33,809 nt of DNA from NCBI GenBank assembly GCA_019056785.1, contig DXJV01000079.1, forward strand, positions 1 to 33,809, written 5' to 3'. Position numbers and translations under genes: made by a program. The notes under the pieces are model-generated. The model was not told where the DNA came from. It did no database searches and was given only the letters and a program-made list of their open reading frames with translations. Positions 1 through 8,581 of the stretch are shown here, piece after piece; the first letter of the stretch is position 1, and the number at the start of each line of letters is the position of its first letter. Source of the DNA: Candidatus Heimdallarchaeota archaeon. GTDB lineage: Archaea > Asgardarchaeota > Heimdallarchaeia > JABLTI01.

Positions 1-204
1 CTGAAGAAAGGTGATATTGTCCCGGTTGGGAAACTCCCCCCACAAATAGTTCATGGTGTTTTATCTGAGGGAATGTTTTTAGGTTCTTCAGAAGGGTTGC
101 AGAAATTTACAAAAGAAGACCTTGGGAAACGTCCGGCACTTTCAGACAAAGAACTCGGTCAGGCAAGAGGAATTCTCGAAAAGCACTATGCCTCAAAAAA
201 ATAG
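1..204 (+). CDS. C-terminal fragment, probable tRNA-binding OB-fold protein
   Basis: The reading frame is open from the first base and ends at TAG (202-204), so only the last 67 residues are present. The piece carries VGKLPP followed by GVLSEGMFLG. This resembles the conserved end of the tRNA-binding OB-fold (EMAP-II/CsaA/MetRS-beta type), where a 'N-L-x-P-x-x-x-x-G-x-x-S-x-G-M' strand-turn is typical. A lysine-rich helical tail follows. Such proteins bind tRNA or act as aminoacyl-tRNA synthetase appendages in the cytoplasm. The family call rests on this short motif only; the N-terminal part outside the window is needed to tell a stand-alone tRNA-binding protein from a MetRS C-terminus. Confidence 0.5.
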   Translation: MKKGDIVPVGKLPPQIVHGVLSEGMFLGSSEGLQKFTKEDLGKRPALSDKELGQARGILEKHYASKK

Positions 205-231
205 CCGGATAAACACTTGTCAAAGCTACTA

Positions 232-945
232 CTACTGTCGAAGTTCTTGCCTAAATCCTTGAATGAGCTCCTCTGAAAGTTTCCCATGGAACCGGTCCCC
301 ATTCTCACAAACCGCGCTTCGGATACCAACAATATCCGGTTGTAACTTCTTTAAAAGGGGGATGTGTTTGCGTTGGAGTGCACCACCAAGAGCAGTGCCT
401 AAGTCAAGTTTTCTGGAATGGGTAATAAATGTTTCAAGATCTGCAAACGATAAATGATCAAACAAGGATTCTCCGGTTGTCTTATTAAACGTGTCTAGCA
501 TTGCAAAATCACTGGCAGATTCGGAAGCGACAAGTGGGATGTCTAAAGGAGCAATTGAGCCAATGGTTGTTCCTTCTGCATAGCCAGCAGCTACAACCGA
601 GACAGAGAGCTTAAATTTATCAATTGTTTTAGTAACAGCTCGCATAAGTTCAATTGCTTGTGTGACTGTTTTTGTTCCTAAGAGACCCACTTTTATAAAC
701 GAAGCACCAGCATGAGCAGCGCCTAAAGCTGCTAATGATACTGTTCCAGGTTTAAATGGAACATCACCAATTGTCGCGCTAATGGGGATTTCCGAGGGAA
801 CCACTTCCCGGATTGCCTTTATCACCCATGGAAAGTTTGCACCAAGAGAACCTTCTTGTGGATTCTTAACATCAATAATGTCTACAGCAGCTTTCACACA
901 AGTTTGTGCTTCTTCAACTGAAACGGGCGAGATAAGTAAGAGCAT
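232..945 (-). CDS. mfnB: (5-formylfuran-3-yl)methyl phosphate synthase MfnB
   Basis: MfnB makes 4-(hydroxymethyl)-2-furancarboxaldehyde phosphate from two glyceraldehyde-3-phosphate molecules, the first step towards the furan of methanofuran. The 237-residue length equals that of the Methanocaldococcus enzyme. The active-site lysines known for the family appear at K27 (in DIIDVKNP), K85 (in FIKVGLLG) and K155 (in LDTFNK), and the GSLGANFPW and IGDVPFKPGT signatures are intact, so the protein should be a working TIM-barrel lyase. The gene starts with ATG and ends with TAG, 27 bases after the stop of the preceding rightward gene. No other methanofuran genes lie in the window. It implies a C1 carrier of the methanofuran type in this organism. 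Confidence 0.95.
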   Translation of the reverse strand: MLLLISPVSVEEAQTCVKAAVDIIDVKNPQEGSLGANFPWVIKAIREVVPSEIPISATIGDVPFKPGTVSLAALGAAHAGASFIKVGLLGTKTVTQAIELMRAVTKTIDKFKLSVSVVAAGYAEGTTIGSIAPLDIPLVASESASDFAMLDTFNKTTGESLFDHLSFADLETFITHSRKLDLGTALGGALQRKHIPLLKKLQPDIVGIRSAVCENGDRFHGKLSEELIQGFRQELRQ

Positions 946-1047
946 GAAATAAATCCCACAAGAAATCAGCTGAAAATTACTTAATAAGAATCTTACGATT
1001 TCTCAACAAAAGGAAAAAAAGGGAAAAAAAGAAAGGCAACTGCCTAT

Positions 1048-1974
1048 TTAGAGATACCATTTGCCGCCATGGAGATAGAGAAAAGCGTTCATTGTAGCAG
1101 TCGTTGCTTGTCCACACGAGACAGTAAGCTGTTTTTGCCCTCCAGTGATATCCCCAGCAGCATAGATTCCAGGGATATTCGTTTGCATCTTCAGATCAAC
1201 TTTAATGTAACTATTCTCATCAGTTTCTATACCACTTTCCACAGCAAGTTCGCTATTAGGGTCATAACCTATCGATATGAAAATACCATTAACAGGCACT
1301 TCAGTAATCTCATCAGTTTTAACATTTTGAAGCTTGACAGCAGTAACTTTATGTCCATCGCCAATAATCTCTTTAACAATGGAATTCCAATAAAAGTTAA
1401 TGTTTGCCTCTTCGATTTTTTTCATATATGCTTCTTCGGCTCGCAATTTATCTCGTCGATGAACCATATAGAGTTCACCAACAATACCCGCAAGATGTAA
1501 GGCTTCAATTGCTGCTGAGTTGCCACCACCGACGATAATTACTTTCTTGTTCCGGAAAAAATGCCCGTCACAAGTGGCACACCAAGAAACACCTTTGCCG
1601 GTGTATTGTTCTTCACCTGGCACGTTAAGCTTCCGTGCACGAGAGCCGGTTGTAAAAATAATGACTTTTGCTTTTATCTTTTCTCCTGTGCTGAGAGTGA
1701 GAATTTTTTCATCCGGATCAATTGTGGTTACTTTTGTTAGCTCCCGTAATTCTGCTCCATAAAATTGACATTGGCGTTTCATTCGTTCTGTTAGATCCAT
1801 TCCTTTAATTGGCTCCAGCCCAGGGTAGTTTTCTATCAAAGGCGAAATAGCCATCGCTCCGCCCACCAGCTCTTTTTCCAGCACCAATGTTTTAAGCCCA
1901 TAACGGCCACCATATAAGCCGACTGTTAGGCCTGCTGGCCCTCCTCCAATTGCTACGATATCATATTCTTGCAT
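1048..1974 (-). CDS. trxB: thioredoxin reductase (FAD/NAD(P)-dependent)
   Basis: This flavoprotein disulfide reductase would pass electrons from NAD(P)H to thioredoxin-like proteins in the cytoplasm. Visible parts are the FAD-binding GGGPAGL motif near the N-terminus, the redox-active CATC (C132 and C135, in WCATCDGHFF), a second dinucleotide motif GGGNSA, and the final FAD-binding YAAGD. Its length of about 308 residues is usual for low-molecular-weight TrxB. I chose the ATG at 1974. An in-frame TTG nine bases upstream (1983) would add three residues but is less likely. No thioredoxin gene is adjacent. NADH versus NADPH use cannot be decided by eye. Confidence 0.93.
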   Translation of the reverse strand: MQEYDIVAIGGGPAGLTVGLYGGRYGLKTLVLEKELVGGAMAISPLIENYPGLEPIKGMDLTERMKRQCQFYGAELRELTKVTTIDPDEKILTLSTGEKIKAKVIIFTTGSRARKLNVPGEEQYTGKGVSWCATCDGHFFRNKKVIIVGGGNSAAIEALHLAGIVGELYMVHRRDKLRAEEAYMKKIEEANINFYWNSIVKEIIGDGHKVTAVKLQNVKTDEITEVPVNGIFISIGYDPNSELAVESGIETDENSYIKVDLKMQTNIPGIYAAGDITGGQKQLTVSCGQATTATMNAFLYLHGGKWYL

Positions 1975-2060
1975 TTTTATCAACTTGACTATTGACTACC
2001 TATTTAAAACAGTTTGCTATTATTTCTTTAGAAATAGCTTGGCGTATTTTTTACTTTTTA

Positions 2061-3245
2061 TTATAGGAAGAATGGTTTGTCTCTTCTATCATTCCGGAGG
2101 TTGTGTTCGAGAAAGCGGACTAATTCTGCAGCAGAAATGTCACTCATAGTAATGAATATGTCTTTGCCAAGAACATGCTTCGATATGAGGGCCATCTCTT
2201 CTAGGCTTAGGAGAATTTCCGAGAAGAACTTTGCTTCTTGTAAGCTGGCATACTCTTCACAAAGGCTAATGAATAGGCCAGGAAGTTCTAAAAAGTCTAT
2301 AAATGCGATGCTGTTTCGTTTAAATTTCCGTGCAATGGTTAAAAGCATTAATTTTTGTCTTACCGGTAATTCGAGGATTGTTTGTTTAGAAACATGGAAA
2401 TTTGTCAGAGTTTTATTGACCATTCGTATATATTCAGGGACAATAGAAAGCGAACGTTTTTTCTGCGCTAAAATTTCGGCTTTATGAAGAAGCTCAAATG
2501 CCAGATGTAAATTTCCCTTGGAAATTAACCCAATGAACCAAATGGTTTCTTCAGCGATTTTTTTACGGATGTTTTGTTTTATTTCATCTTTCAAAAGTTG
2601 GTACAATTGTGTTGGAGTGTAAGGCTCAAAAGGGATGACATCTGTAACAATCTTTCGAAAAATCACTTGATCTAATTCTGTAAGGAACTCGAGGTCCTGG
2701 GCTACAAGTATTTGTGAGAAAAGGTTTGGTTCTTCATTCCCTTTTCCTTCCGAAAACCGCTGGAAGCCATAAATTAACGAATTAACTTCTTCTGGCTCTT
2801 TTTTTACCAAAGTATCGATATTATCAAAAATAATAATAAGTGCTTCTTTCTTTGCAAGCAAAATGTCTGCTAAAATGTACTGTAATTCCGCTGTAGTGCT
2901 TTCCGCCAAATTGGCGTAAAAAAACGGGTCAATTTGGTGGATAATTTCAAGCACAACACTTTTTGAGGAAGAATGATTCTGGCAGTCCACAGAAAGACAC
3001 CGTAAAAGGATGTTGCTCTTTGGATGGATTATTCTCTGGTTTTTAATTCGTTGCTGGAAATTTTGCAGTACAAAAGATTTTCCTGAGCCTGGAGGGCCAA
3101 TTAATATTGCACGGCTTATTGCTTCGCCGGGGTTTTTAAGTACCATCCGAAAAGAAGTCAAGAGCTCCTCAAATTCAAGAGCACGAAAACGAAATTCATC
3201 AACTGCTTTAGAGAAATGGATTTTATCGAACGATTCACTGATCAT
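2061..3245 (-). CDS. Orc1/Cdc6-like AAA+ ATPase, divergent
   Basis: This is a protein of about 394 residues with a P-loop GPPGSGKS near residue 50 and a Walker B strand (LIIIFDNIDTL) in which Asn follows the Asp where Orc1/Cdc6 proteins usually have Glu. The order of parts fits an Orc1/Cdc6-type protein: AAA+ core, helical lid, and a C-terminal region with a winged-helix-like pattern (residues about 300-390). Known family members bind origins and load the MCM helicase. The altered Walker B and low similarity to canonical Cdc6 mean this could instead be a related AAA+ regulator. The start at ATG 3245 is preferred over an in-frame TTG at 3257. No clear origin-recognition repeats were seen around it. 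Confidence 0.55.
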   Translation of the reverse strand: MISESFDKIHFSKAVDEFRFRALEFEELLTSFRMVLKNPGEAISRAILIGPPGSGKSFVLQNFQQRIKNQRIIHPKSNILLRCLSVDCQNHSSSKSVVLEIIHQIDPFFYANLAESTTAELQYILADILLAKKEALIIIFDNIDTLVKKEPEEVNSLIYGFQRFSEGKGNEEPNLFSQILVAQDLEFLTELDQVIFRKIVTDVIPFEPYTPTQLYQLLKDEIKQNIRKKIAEETIWFIGLISKGNLHLAFELLHKAEILAQKKRSLSIVPEYIRMVNKTLTNFHVSKQTILELPVRQKLMLLTIARKFKRNSIAFIDFLELPGLFISLCEEYASLQEAKFFSEILLSLEEMALISKHVLGKDIFITMSDISAAELVRFLEHNLRNDRRDKPFFL

Positions 3246-3402
3246 TGACGCGCACAACTTTGACTCTTTTTGGCTTTCAAAGCAGAGGGAAATTTCAGAC
3301 CTGTTCTCACTATTGCCCTGGAAGCTTCGAAAAAAAGTTCAAAGAGAGCTATAAAAATGCCACTTAAAATATGCACGAAAAAGGGGAGAAAAAAAGGCGC
3401 GA

Positions 3403-3876
3403 TTACATCTTCTTTAACTGCCAATTCGCGATTTTTTCGCTGACATCCTTGACAGTTGCTTTGATGATCTTGTCGCCCTTTTGGATCTTTTTCACAACAT
3501 CCAGGCCTGCAATTGTCTGGCCAAAAACAGTGTGTTTGCCGTTCAAATGTTTGCAGTTTCCTTCGTTTAAAACAATGAAAAATTGTGACCCGCCGGTGTT
3601 GGGACCTGCATGTGCCATGCTAAGTGCGCCAACTTTGTGAAACTGTTTGGCTGCGGAGGTTTCGCAAGGGATTCGATAGCCTGGCCCGCCAGTTCCGGTG
3701 CCGTTGGGACAGCCGCCTTGGATGACGAATTCATCGATTACACGATGGAAGGTCAAGCCATCATAAAAACCTTGTTGAATTAGGCTTACAAAATTTTTCA
3801 CAGTGTTGGGTGTTTCTTCGTCGAAGAGCTCAAGTTCAATTGTTCCTTTGCTCGTCTCGAGTATTGCAATTGTCAT
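3403..3876 (-). CDS. cyclophilin-type peptidyl-prolyl cis-trans isomerase
   Basis: This 157-residue single-domain cytoplasmic cyclophilin would speed proline isomerisation during folding. The core signatures are clear: the FHRVI motif with its catalytic Arg, the VIQGG strand, a GTGTGGPGY turn, [15 protein letters not shown] containing the substrate-binding residues, and LNGKHTVFG. There is no signal peptide. The ATG is preceded by a GGAG ribosome binding site (in TTGGAGAAAAAAATTA). It lies in a leftward run between the Orc1/Cdc6-like gene and the small cupin gene, but the gaps (about 90-160 bases) suggest separate transcripts. Confidence 0.95.
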   Translation of the reverse strand: MTIAILETSKGTIELELFDEETPNTVKNFVSLIQQGFYDGLTFHRVIDEFVIQGGCPNGTGTGGPGYRIPCETSAAKQFHKVGALSMAHAGPNTGGSQFFIVLNEGNCKHLNGKHTVFGQTIAGLDVVKKIQKGDKIIKATVKDVSEKIANWQLKKM

Positions 3877-3965
3877 TAATTTTTTTCTCCAATATGTTTT
3901 TGATTAGTTCCTTGTACAAAGAATTGCTTTGTTAGATAAAACCTTTCGCTTTAGTTTTTACGATT

Positions 3966-4244
3966 TTACTCTCCAAATTTGTAAGCCTTTTTAATTGGTT
4001 CATGAATCTTCCAGACACATTTCACTCCTTTTGCAAAAGTTACCAGGTCTCCTTTCCCGAATTCTACTTTTTGTCCATCATCTAATGTGACAGTCGCTTT
4101 GCCTTCAAAGACATAAAAAGTCTCTTTGTCATGATACTCCCAGGGAAATTCGCTCACTTCCTTCTCCCAGCGACCCCAAGAGTCGATATTCAGTTTTTCC
4201 AATTCTTCTTTTGTTGGTTTTTTCACAGTTGCTTTTTCAACCAT
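3966..4244 (-). CDS. small cupin-domain protein (DUF861-like)
   Basis: This is a one-domain cupin of about 92 residues. The pattern WEYHDKETFYVFEGKATVTLDDG followed by FGKGDLVTFAKG matches the two conserved cupin motifs, close to the DUF861/(S)-ureidoglycine aminohydrolase-type small cupins. These form beta-barrels and usually bind a metal, but the role of stand-alone archaeal members is not known. The start at 4244 is preferred because GGTGA (4250-4254) sits five bases before that ATG. An upstream in-frame ATG at 4256 would put the ribosome binding site inside the gene. Confidence 0.85.
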   Translation of the reverse strand: MVEKATVKKPTKEELEKLNIDSWGRWEKEVSEFPWEYHDKETFYVFEGKATVTLDDGQKVEFGKGDLVTFAKGVKCVWKIHEPIKKAYKFGE

Positions 4245-4340
4245 TGTTTTCACCATGTAATTATGTTCTCCAATACTACAATAAAAGCCTTATTCAAAAT
4301 TGCTCAACTCTCAAATAGCTAACCTTTTAACTGCAATGGG

Positions 4341-4351
4341 ATTTAATATAA
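4341..4351 (+). promoter_or_regulatory. TATA-like promoter element
   Basis: The sequence ATTTAATATAA lies about 30 bases before the ATG at 4379, the usual place for an archaeal TATA box with a very short leader. A GAGGGTGA ribosome binding site follows at 4365-4372. Confidence 0.5.
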
Positions 4352-4378
4352 ATAGATATATTTCGAGGGTGAACAAGT

Positions 4379-5293
4379 ATGAAAAAATCTTGGAAAATAC
4401 TCTTGCCTGTCATTACACTTGGTTTGCTAATCGGTGCTAAGGCGGTTTCAGCTGACTATACAGTAAAAGTAGGGGACATTTTTTATTATGATATTATACG
4501 CTCAGAACAAAGTATCAGTATTGGCATCAATAGTGTCTCGAATGACACTTTTCGACTTGGGGGACATTATTTCCCCGAGGGCACAACCGTAACGCTCAAT
4601 ATCACAGAAGTTGATCCATTGGGTGTTGACTATAATATGTCTGCTGATGGCTATTCCACCATGAAAGTTATTCTCGAAACAGACAAGACAAAATTAGAGA
4701 CCTATGTCCTTCGACCTTTAACCTTACTCGAGGAAGTTTGTTTAACCTCGTGGAATCAAACAACCTTTAATAAAAAGCACTTAGGAGCATTACTCCTCCC
4801 GTTTTTAAAACCGGATAATGCCACTTGGGAGACATGGAAAGATTATGCCTATGAAATTTATAACAACGGGATCTTCTTAACAGAAACTTTTCATGGGAGT
4901 CTTACAATTGATGCTACTTACACAAATACTTCAGAAGTCTTTCTCTTCGAGTTTATAATGCAGGGACAACTATCAGACACTCTTTCAGCCACAGGGGTGC
5001 ATGCTGTAGTTGATGTTGATATTATTCATAAATATCAGTTTGCCTATGAGCCAGCTACAGGCATTATGCTTGGTATCCGCATGGAAGGCACCATTTCGGG
5101 AACAACTAATGGTACACTTCTAAATATTGAATACTCGTACCACACAGAGAAACAAGGCTACAACCTTCCCAATTATCAATTAGATAAAGCAACGTGGCCA
5201 CTAGCAGGCTATACAATTGCCATTACTTTTGCAACCATTACTTTTATTGTGGCAACTATTGTGGTTCATAAAAAATATACGAAAAGCAACTAA
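4379..5293 (+). CDS. secreted, membrane-anchored protein of unknown function
   Basis: I do not recognise a family. The 304-residue product starts with a clear signal peptide (basic MKKSWK, then a hydrophobic stretch to about residue 22, ending near VSADYT). It ends with one transmembrane helix (about residues 275-297) and a short basic tail KKYTKSN. The middle (about residues 25-270) is rich in beta-forming residues, Thr and Asn-X-Ser/Thr sites, which suits an extracellular, possibly glycosylated beta-sandwich anchored on the outside of the cell. The start is supported by GAGGGTGA at 4365-4372. It faces another signal-peptide/anchor gene across a strong hairpin at 5376-5406. Confidence 0.8.
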   Translation: MKKSWKILLPVITLGLLIGAKAVSADYTVKVGDIFYYDIIRSEQSISIGINSVSNDTFRLGGHYFPEGTTVTLNITEVDPLGVDYNMSADGYSTMKVILETDKTKLETYVLRPLTLLEEVCLTSWNQTTFNKKHLGALLLPFLKPDNATWETWKDYAYEIYNNGIFLTETFHGSLTIDATYTNTSEVFLFEFIMQGQLSDTLSATGVHAVVDVDIIHKYQFAYEPATGIMLGIRMEGTISGTTNGTLLNIEYSYHTEKQGYNLPNYQLDKATWPLAGYTIAITFATITFIVATIVVHKKYTKSN

Positions 5294-5375
5294 GCCTTTT
5301 CACTTTCTTTTTCTCTCTTTTCAAATCAGTTGTTAAAGTAAAAGCTAGATTAGTGCTTTCCTTGTTAGAAAAATA

Positions 5376-5406
5376 AAAAGACCAAAGTACTTTACTTTGG
5401 TTTTAT
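5376..5406. terminator. bidirectional hairpin terminator between convergent genes
   Basis: A perfect inverted repeat, ACCAAAGTA (5381-5389) and TACTTTGGT (5393-5401) with a three-base loop, is flanked by an A-run on the left and T-rich sequence on the right. Wobble and A-T pairs extend the stem. It lies exactly between the stops of two convergent genes and so could end both transcripts. Confidence 0.6.
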
Positions 5407-6152
5407 CTCTTTTTTTTGAAAATGATTGCTGTTGAGACAACAACACTAAGAAAGATAACACTAAGTAGCAAACTCGGTGCCGGTAAAGGACTCGATGTAT
5501 TTGAGGGGGGAGAAACACACATATTGTCGAATTCATCCACCCAGCCATAATCTGGGCCAATGTCTTCGATTACTAGATTCAAAGCTGAATTGGCAACTCC
5601 TTGAATAACATAACCGGTTCCAAGGGGTTGTTCTCTGAAAATAGCCCCTTCAATATTGAAAGTTATTGTGTTTCCTGAAATAACAGCTAGATCGATATTC
5701 GGATCACTTGTCTCCCAAGAGTCACCGTCCCAGAAATAACTGCCTGTAATTCTTGAACCACCATCTTGTGTAAGATAATAGTGAAAAGCCCAGAGGTAAG
5801 AATTATTGAGCCATTGTCCGCTTGAATAGCGGCAGTCAAAATGCGCAATATATTCATAGACGTCTTGACTCCACGAAGAAGTGTCAGGTGAATCGTCTTC
5901 ATTGCTTGTGTCGATATAAATGTTATAAGCGCGCCAAAGATTTTGATTGCTGTCATTATAATATGGTGAGGCTGCTAACTCAATTTGTAGAGTATTTTTC
6001 GAAACAGTAACTTTTGTGATATCAGCGTATGCATTGGTAACATCTCCTGTGGGATCTGTTCGCCAGCCTGCTAAAGCAAAATGTAAATTTGTGACTATTA
6101 TCCCCAGTACTATCGTACAAACTATAAGTAGAAGGATCTTTTGTGGCTTCAT
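5403..6152 (-). CDS. secreted, membrane-anchored beta-sandwich-like protein
   Basis: This 249-residue product has a signal peptide (MKPQKILLLIV to about residue 28) and a C-terminal transmembrane anchor (about 225-245) before KKKR. The mature part opens with DPTGDVTNAYADITKVTVSKNTL, a pattern like that of DOMON/CBM9-type beta-sandwich domains in which 'GD...DI..v.v' precedes alternating strands. It is rich in Trp, Tyr and Asn and may bind sugar or another surface ligand. The fold is an inference; I know no named family for it. The C-terminal part before the anchor is a Ser/Pro-rich linker, typical of surface proteins. TTTTTTATAG about 25 bases before the ATG may be its TATA box. Confidence 0.75.
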   Translation of the reverse strand: MKPQKILLLIVCTIVLGIIVTNLHFALAGWRTDPTGDVTNAYADITKVTVSKNTLQIELAASPYYNDSNQNLWRAYNIYIDTSNEDDSPDTSSWSQDVYEYIAHFDCRYSSGQWLNNSYLWAFHYYLTQDGGSRITGSYFWDGDSWETSDPNIDLAVISGNTITFNIEGAIFREQPLGTGYVIQGVANSALNLVIEDIGPDYGWVDEFDNMCVSPPSNTSSPLPAPSLLLSVIFLSVVVSTAIIFKKKR

Positions 6153-6252
6153 ATGTAAATATCATTAATAATCTATAAAAAAGCTAGCTGTTAGGGCAAA
6201 AGAGTCGTTATTTAATTAAAAAAGAGAAAAAAAGAAGGAAAGATCTCAATTC

Positions 6253-7695
6253 TTACGTTGTTGAGATGAGAGGTTGATAATTCATCCATGCAACTTCGTT
6301 TAACATATATTTAAAATTCAATCGTTTTGAAGGTTGCTTTGTTATTACTACTCCAAGCTTGATAATTATCCATTCAAATGTTCCAATGAAATTAATTTGC
6401 GCCCAAAACCAGATAAGTAAGTCGTAAAATAGAATGGTGACAATTGCGAAAATAAGTACAATCCAACCACGGTCCCTAGCTGGAAACTGTTCTGAGAGGA
6501 GGTTCATAGAAGGAATTGTCCAATTGAAAATTGCACGAGGAACAAAGGACCAAATCTGTAAAGCAAAGATTGTCAAAGCTACCATCCCCCAAGTTCGGAA
6601 ATATTTCACAACAATATTATTGGCAAAGCGCTCTCCCTTCCCACGCCAATCGATCAAGTAAAAGAGAAGGACGATAGTCCCCACTTGCCCAGCCATAAGG
6701 AAGAAAAAGAAACCCATCGTTGGTCGTTCGAACGAAATGTCAAAAGGTAATAACCAAGCACAGAGACCACCAGCGATGAGAAGCGCAAGAAACAGACCAA
6801 ACCCCATCCAGGGAAGTCTGCGATGTGGTTTGGGGTGTGCTGTAGCAACACCCATAATCGCTCTGAGTAAGGACTGTCCGAGATAAGGGAAGAGAGGATA
6901 ACAATCGCCTGCAATGATCGTCATAAGCCATGACAGAAAGCTGTGATTGTAGGCTTGTAGTTGGTCGCTTGGCCAGGAATAGTGATAGTCGCCTGGGCTT
7001 GTGCCAGGTACGGGTTTCCAGATGCTCCAGTTATCAACAAAATGCCAGATAACCAGAGAAAGAATAAAGATAAGGAGTGTTAAAACGCCTAATATAATTA
7101 AATTTCTGGTGAATTTTTGAACTCCATCCCGCTGGTAGAGAAAGTACTGAATAATCGCTGTGAGGATCATACACCAACCGATAATTTGCAATGCTTCCAT
7201 AAGAAAGAAGCGTTGCCATAAAGCAGCAACATTTGCAGGGTCAGTCCAAGTAGCAGCTTGAAAGAAATTACCCGAGGAGATGACGCTGCCAAAGTACCCA
7301 TAATAACCAAACGATTCTGTGACAACACCAGCAAGGAGAATGCCGAAACCCGTGACGATCTGCTTAGCAAACAATTTGCCGGGAGGGAACCCTGCAAGCA
7401 CTTTTTTTGTGGTGGCATAGGCATTTACTATTGCAGAAATAATAATGAAATAACCGATCTAATTACCGAAATAGCCCGAAAAGGCAAAAAAAGCAGAGTT
7501 AATGAAAGTATAGGGAGGGACTCCTGAGAAAAGCTGCCCTGCAGCTACACTGCTATAATCAATCATATGATTAAAAACATGCAAAAAAACCATCATCCAG
7601 ATTGCGAGTCCTCGTTGGAAGTCCAATGATGCTAACCGTTTGATCTTAGATGGATACTCTGGTAGTTTCTCTTCTCTAATTGGTAATTCATTCAA
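6253..7695 (-). pseudogene. multi-pass acyltransferase-like membrane protein, interrupted by in-frame TAG
   Basis: Two pieces lie in the same reading frame. The first 78 residues (from ATG 7695) contain RLASLDFQRGLAIWMM, the N-terminal motif of the DUF1624/HGSNAT-like acyltransferases (R-x-x-S-L-D-x-x-R-G-L-A-I). A TAG at 7459-7461 follows FSGYFGN. Without any shift the frame then continues for more than 400 residues with about ten hydrophobic helices. The segment after the stop (IGYFIIISAIVNAY) still reads as membrane protein, so one substitution would restore a protein of about 480 residues. Such enzymes move acyl groups across or onto envelope sugars. The frame is otherwise intact, so this is a recent nonsense mutation, a sequencing error or readthrough. 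A GTG at 7401 could start a shortened product. Confidence 0.7.
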
Positions 7696-7835
7696 GTTCT
7701 ATACACCTTGATTTTGCAGTTTTATAAGAATAAATTGAGTATGAATAAAATTGGGAAATAATGTTTTTTTGGTTAATAAACACCTTTGCGTAATCTTCAC
7801 ATTGGAGTAAGTCATTAATTGTGTCATTTAATTAA

Positions 7836-7847
7836 CTTTATATAAAT
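7836..7847 (+). promoter_or_regulatory. TATA box of the TM2-domain gene
   Basis: CTTTATATAAAT is a near-consensus archaeal TATA box. Transcription would begin about 25 bases downstream (around 7865), which is after the ATG at 7858 and before the ATG at 7909. It therefore helps choose the start of the gene. Confidence 0.6.
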
Positions 7848-7908
7848 TGCTTACTCAATGTTGAATAGATATTGTTTCATGTTTAGAAAGATTTCAGGTA
7901 GTGAAAAA

Positions 7909-8382
7909 ATGACTCAAATTCATGTTGTTCAAACCCGCCCTGTTGCTTCACCCAAAAGTAGAACTGTCGCGTTACTCTTATGTTTGTTTCTAGGTGTTCT
8001 AGGCATTCACCGTTTCTATGTTGATAAGATTGGTACGGGCTTACTCTACTTATGTACCTATGGTTTATTTGTTATTGGCCCGTTTGTTGATTTGATATTA
8101 ATACTAACAGGTAGCTTTACGGATGGTCAAGGTTTACCTGTAACTGATTGGGATGGTGCAAAACCTGAAGCAGTTACGACGACTGTTACAACCGTCCAAC
8201 AACCTTATCAACAGACTGTCAGCCCCCCTCCATCTCAAGGAATGGGGATGCCACCACAACAATTAGCCACCTCTGATCCCTTTGCAGGGGTAAAAAAGAA
8301 TCATAAGATTTGCACTCTTTGTGGTTCAGTAAATGAACTTGATGCTGTCTTTTGTGCAAGTTGTGGTTCAAAATTGGAGTAG
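7909..8382 (+). CDS. TM2-domain membrane protein with C-terminal zinc ribbon
   Basis: The product is about 157 residues. Near the N-terminus a TM2 domain is visible: SKSRTVALLLCLFLGVLGIHRFY, then a polar DKIGTG turn, then a second hydrophobic helix (LLYLCTYGLFVIGPFVDLILIL). A Thr/Pro/Gln-rich linker follows, and the end holds CTLCGS and CASCGS, two CxxC pairs forming a small zinc ribbon. The role of TM2 proteins is unclear. The start at 7909 is chosen because the TATA box at 7836-7847 would put the transcript start after the longer in-frame ATG (7858), and AGGTAGTGA precedes 7909. The longer form would add 17 residues. Confidence 0.85.
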   Translation: MTQIHVVQTRPVASPKSRTVALLLCLFLGVLGIHRFYVDKIGTGLLYLCTYGLFVIGPFVDLILILTGSFTDGQGLPVTDWDGAKPEAVTTTVTTVQQPYQQTVSPPPSQGMGMPPQQLATSDPFAGVKKNHKICTLCGSVNELDAVFCASCGSKLE

Positions 8383-8383
8383 C

Positions 8384-8404
8384 CTAAAAGAAAAGCTCTT
8401 TTAG
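8384..8404 (+). terminator. hairpin terminator after the TM2 gene
   Basis: CTAAAAGA (8384-8391) and TCTTTTAG (8397-8404) form a perfect eight-base stem with a five-base loop, one base after the TAG stop. T-rich sequence follows (TTTTTTCTCTTTTTG). Confidence 0.55.
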
Positions 8405-8581
8405 CCTCCATCAATTTTTTCTCTTTTTGTAGCTTCTTATCAGATGCAAAAAGCTAATATTTTATTTTTTCTTTATTTTGAGAGTAAAAAACAAGTTAAT
8501 TGAAATTTCAATGACAATTGGCTTTTCCAGTTGTCAAGAAGCCAAATTTTTGCCTTAGAAAGCAAAAAGGAGGAATAGTAA

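Noticed and set aside
3246..3402. Replication origin next to the Orc1/Cdc6-like gene
   Set aside because: The 157 bases hold no repeated G-rich origin boxes or long AT-rich unwinding element, and the ATPase is itself divergent.
7459..7461. Pyrrolysine codon
   Set aside because: At least nine genes in the window use TAG as the natural stop (for example at 202-204, 232-234, 8380-8382, 20605-20607, 30085-30087 and 31687-31689), which is not expected in a genome that decodes TAG; no pyl gene is in view.
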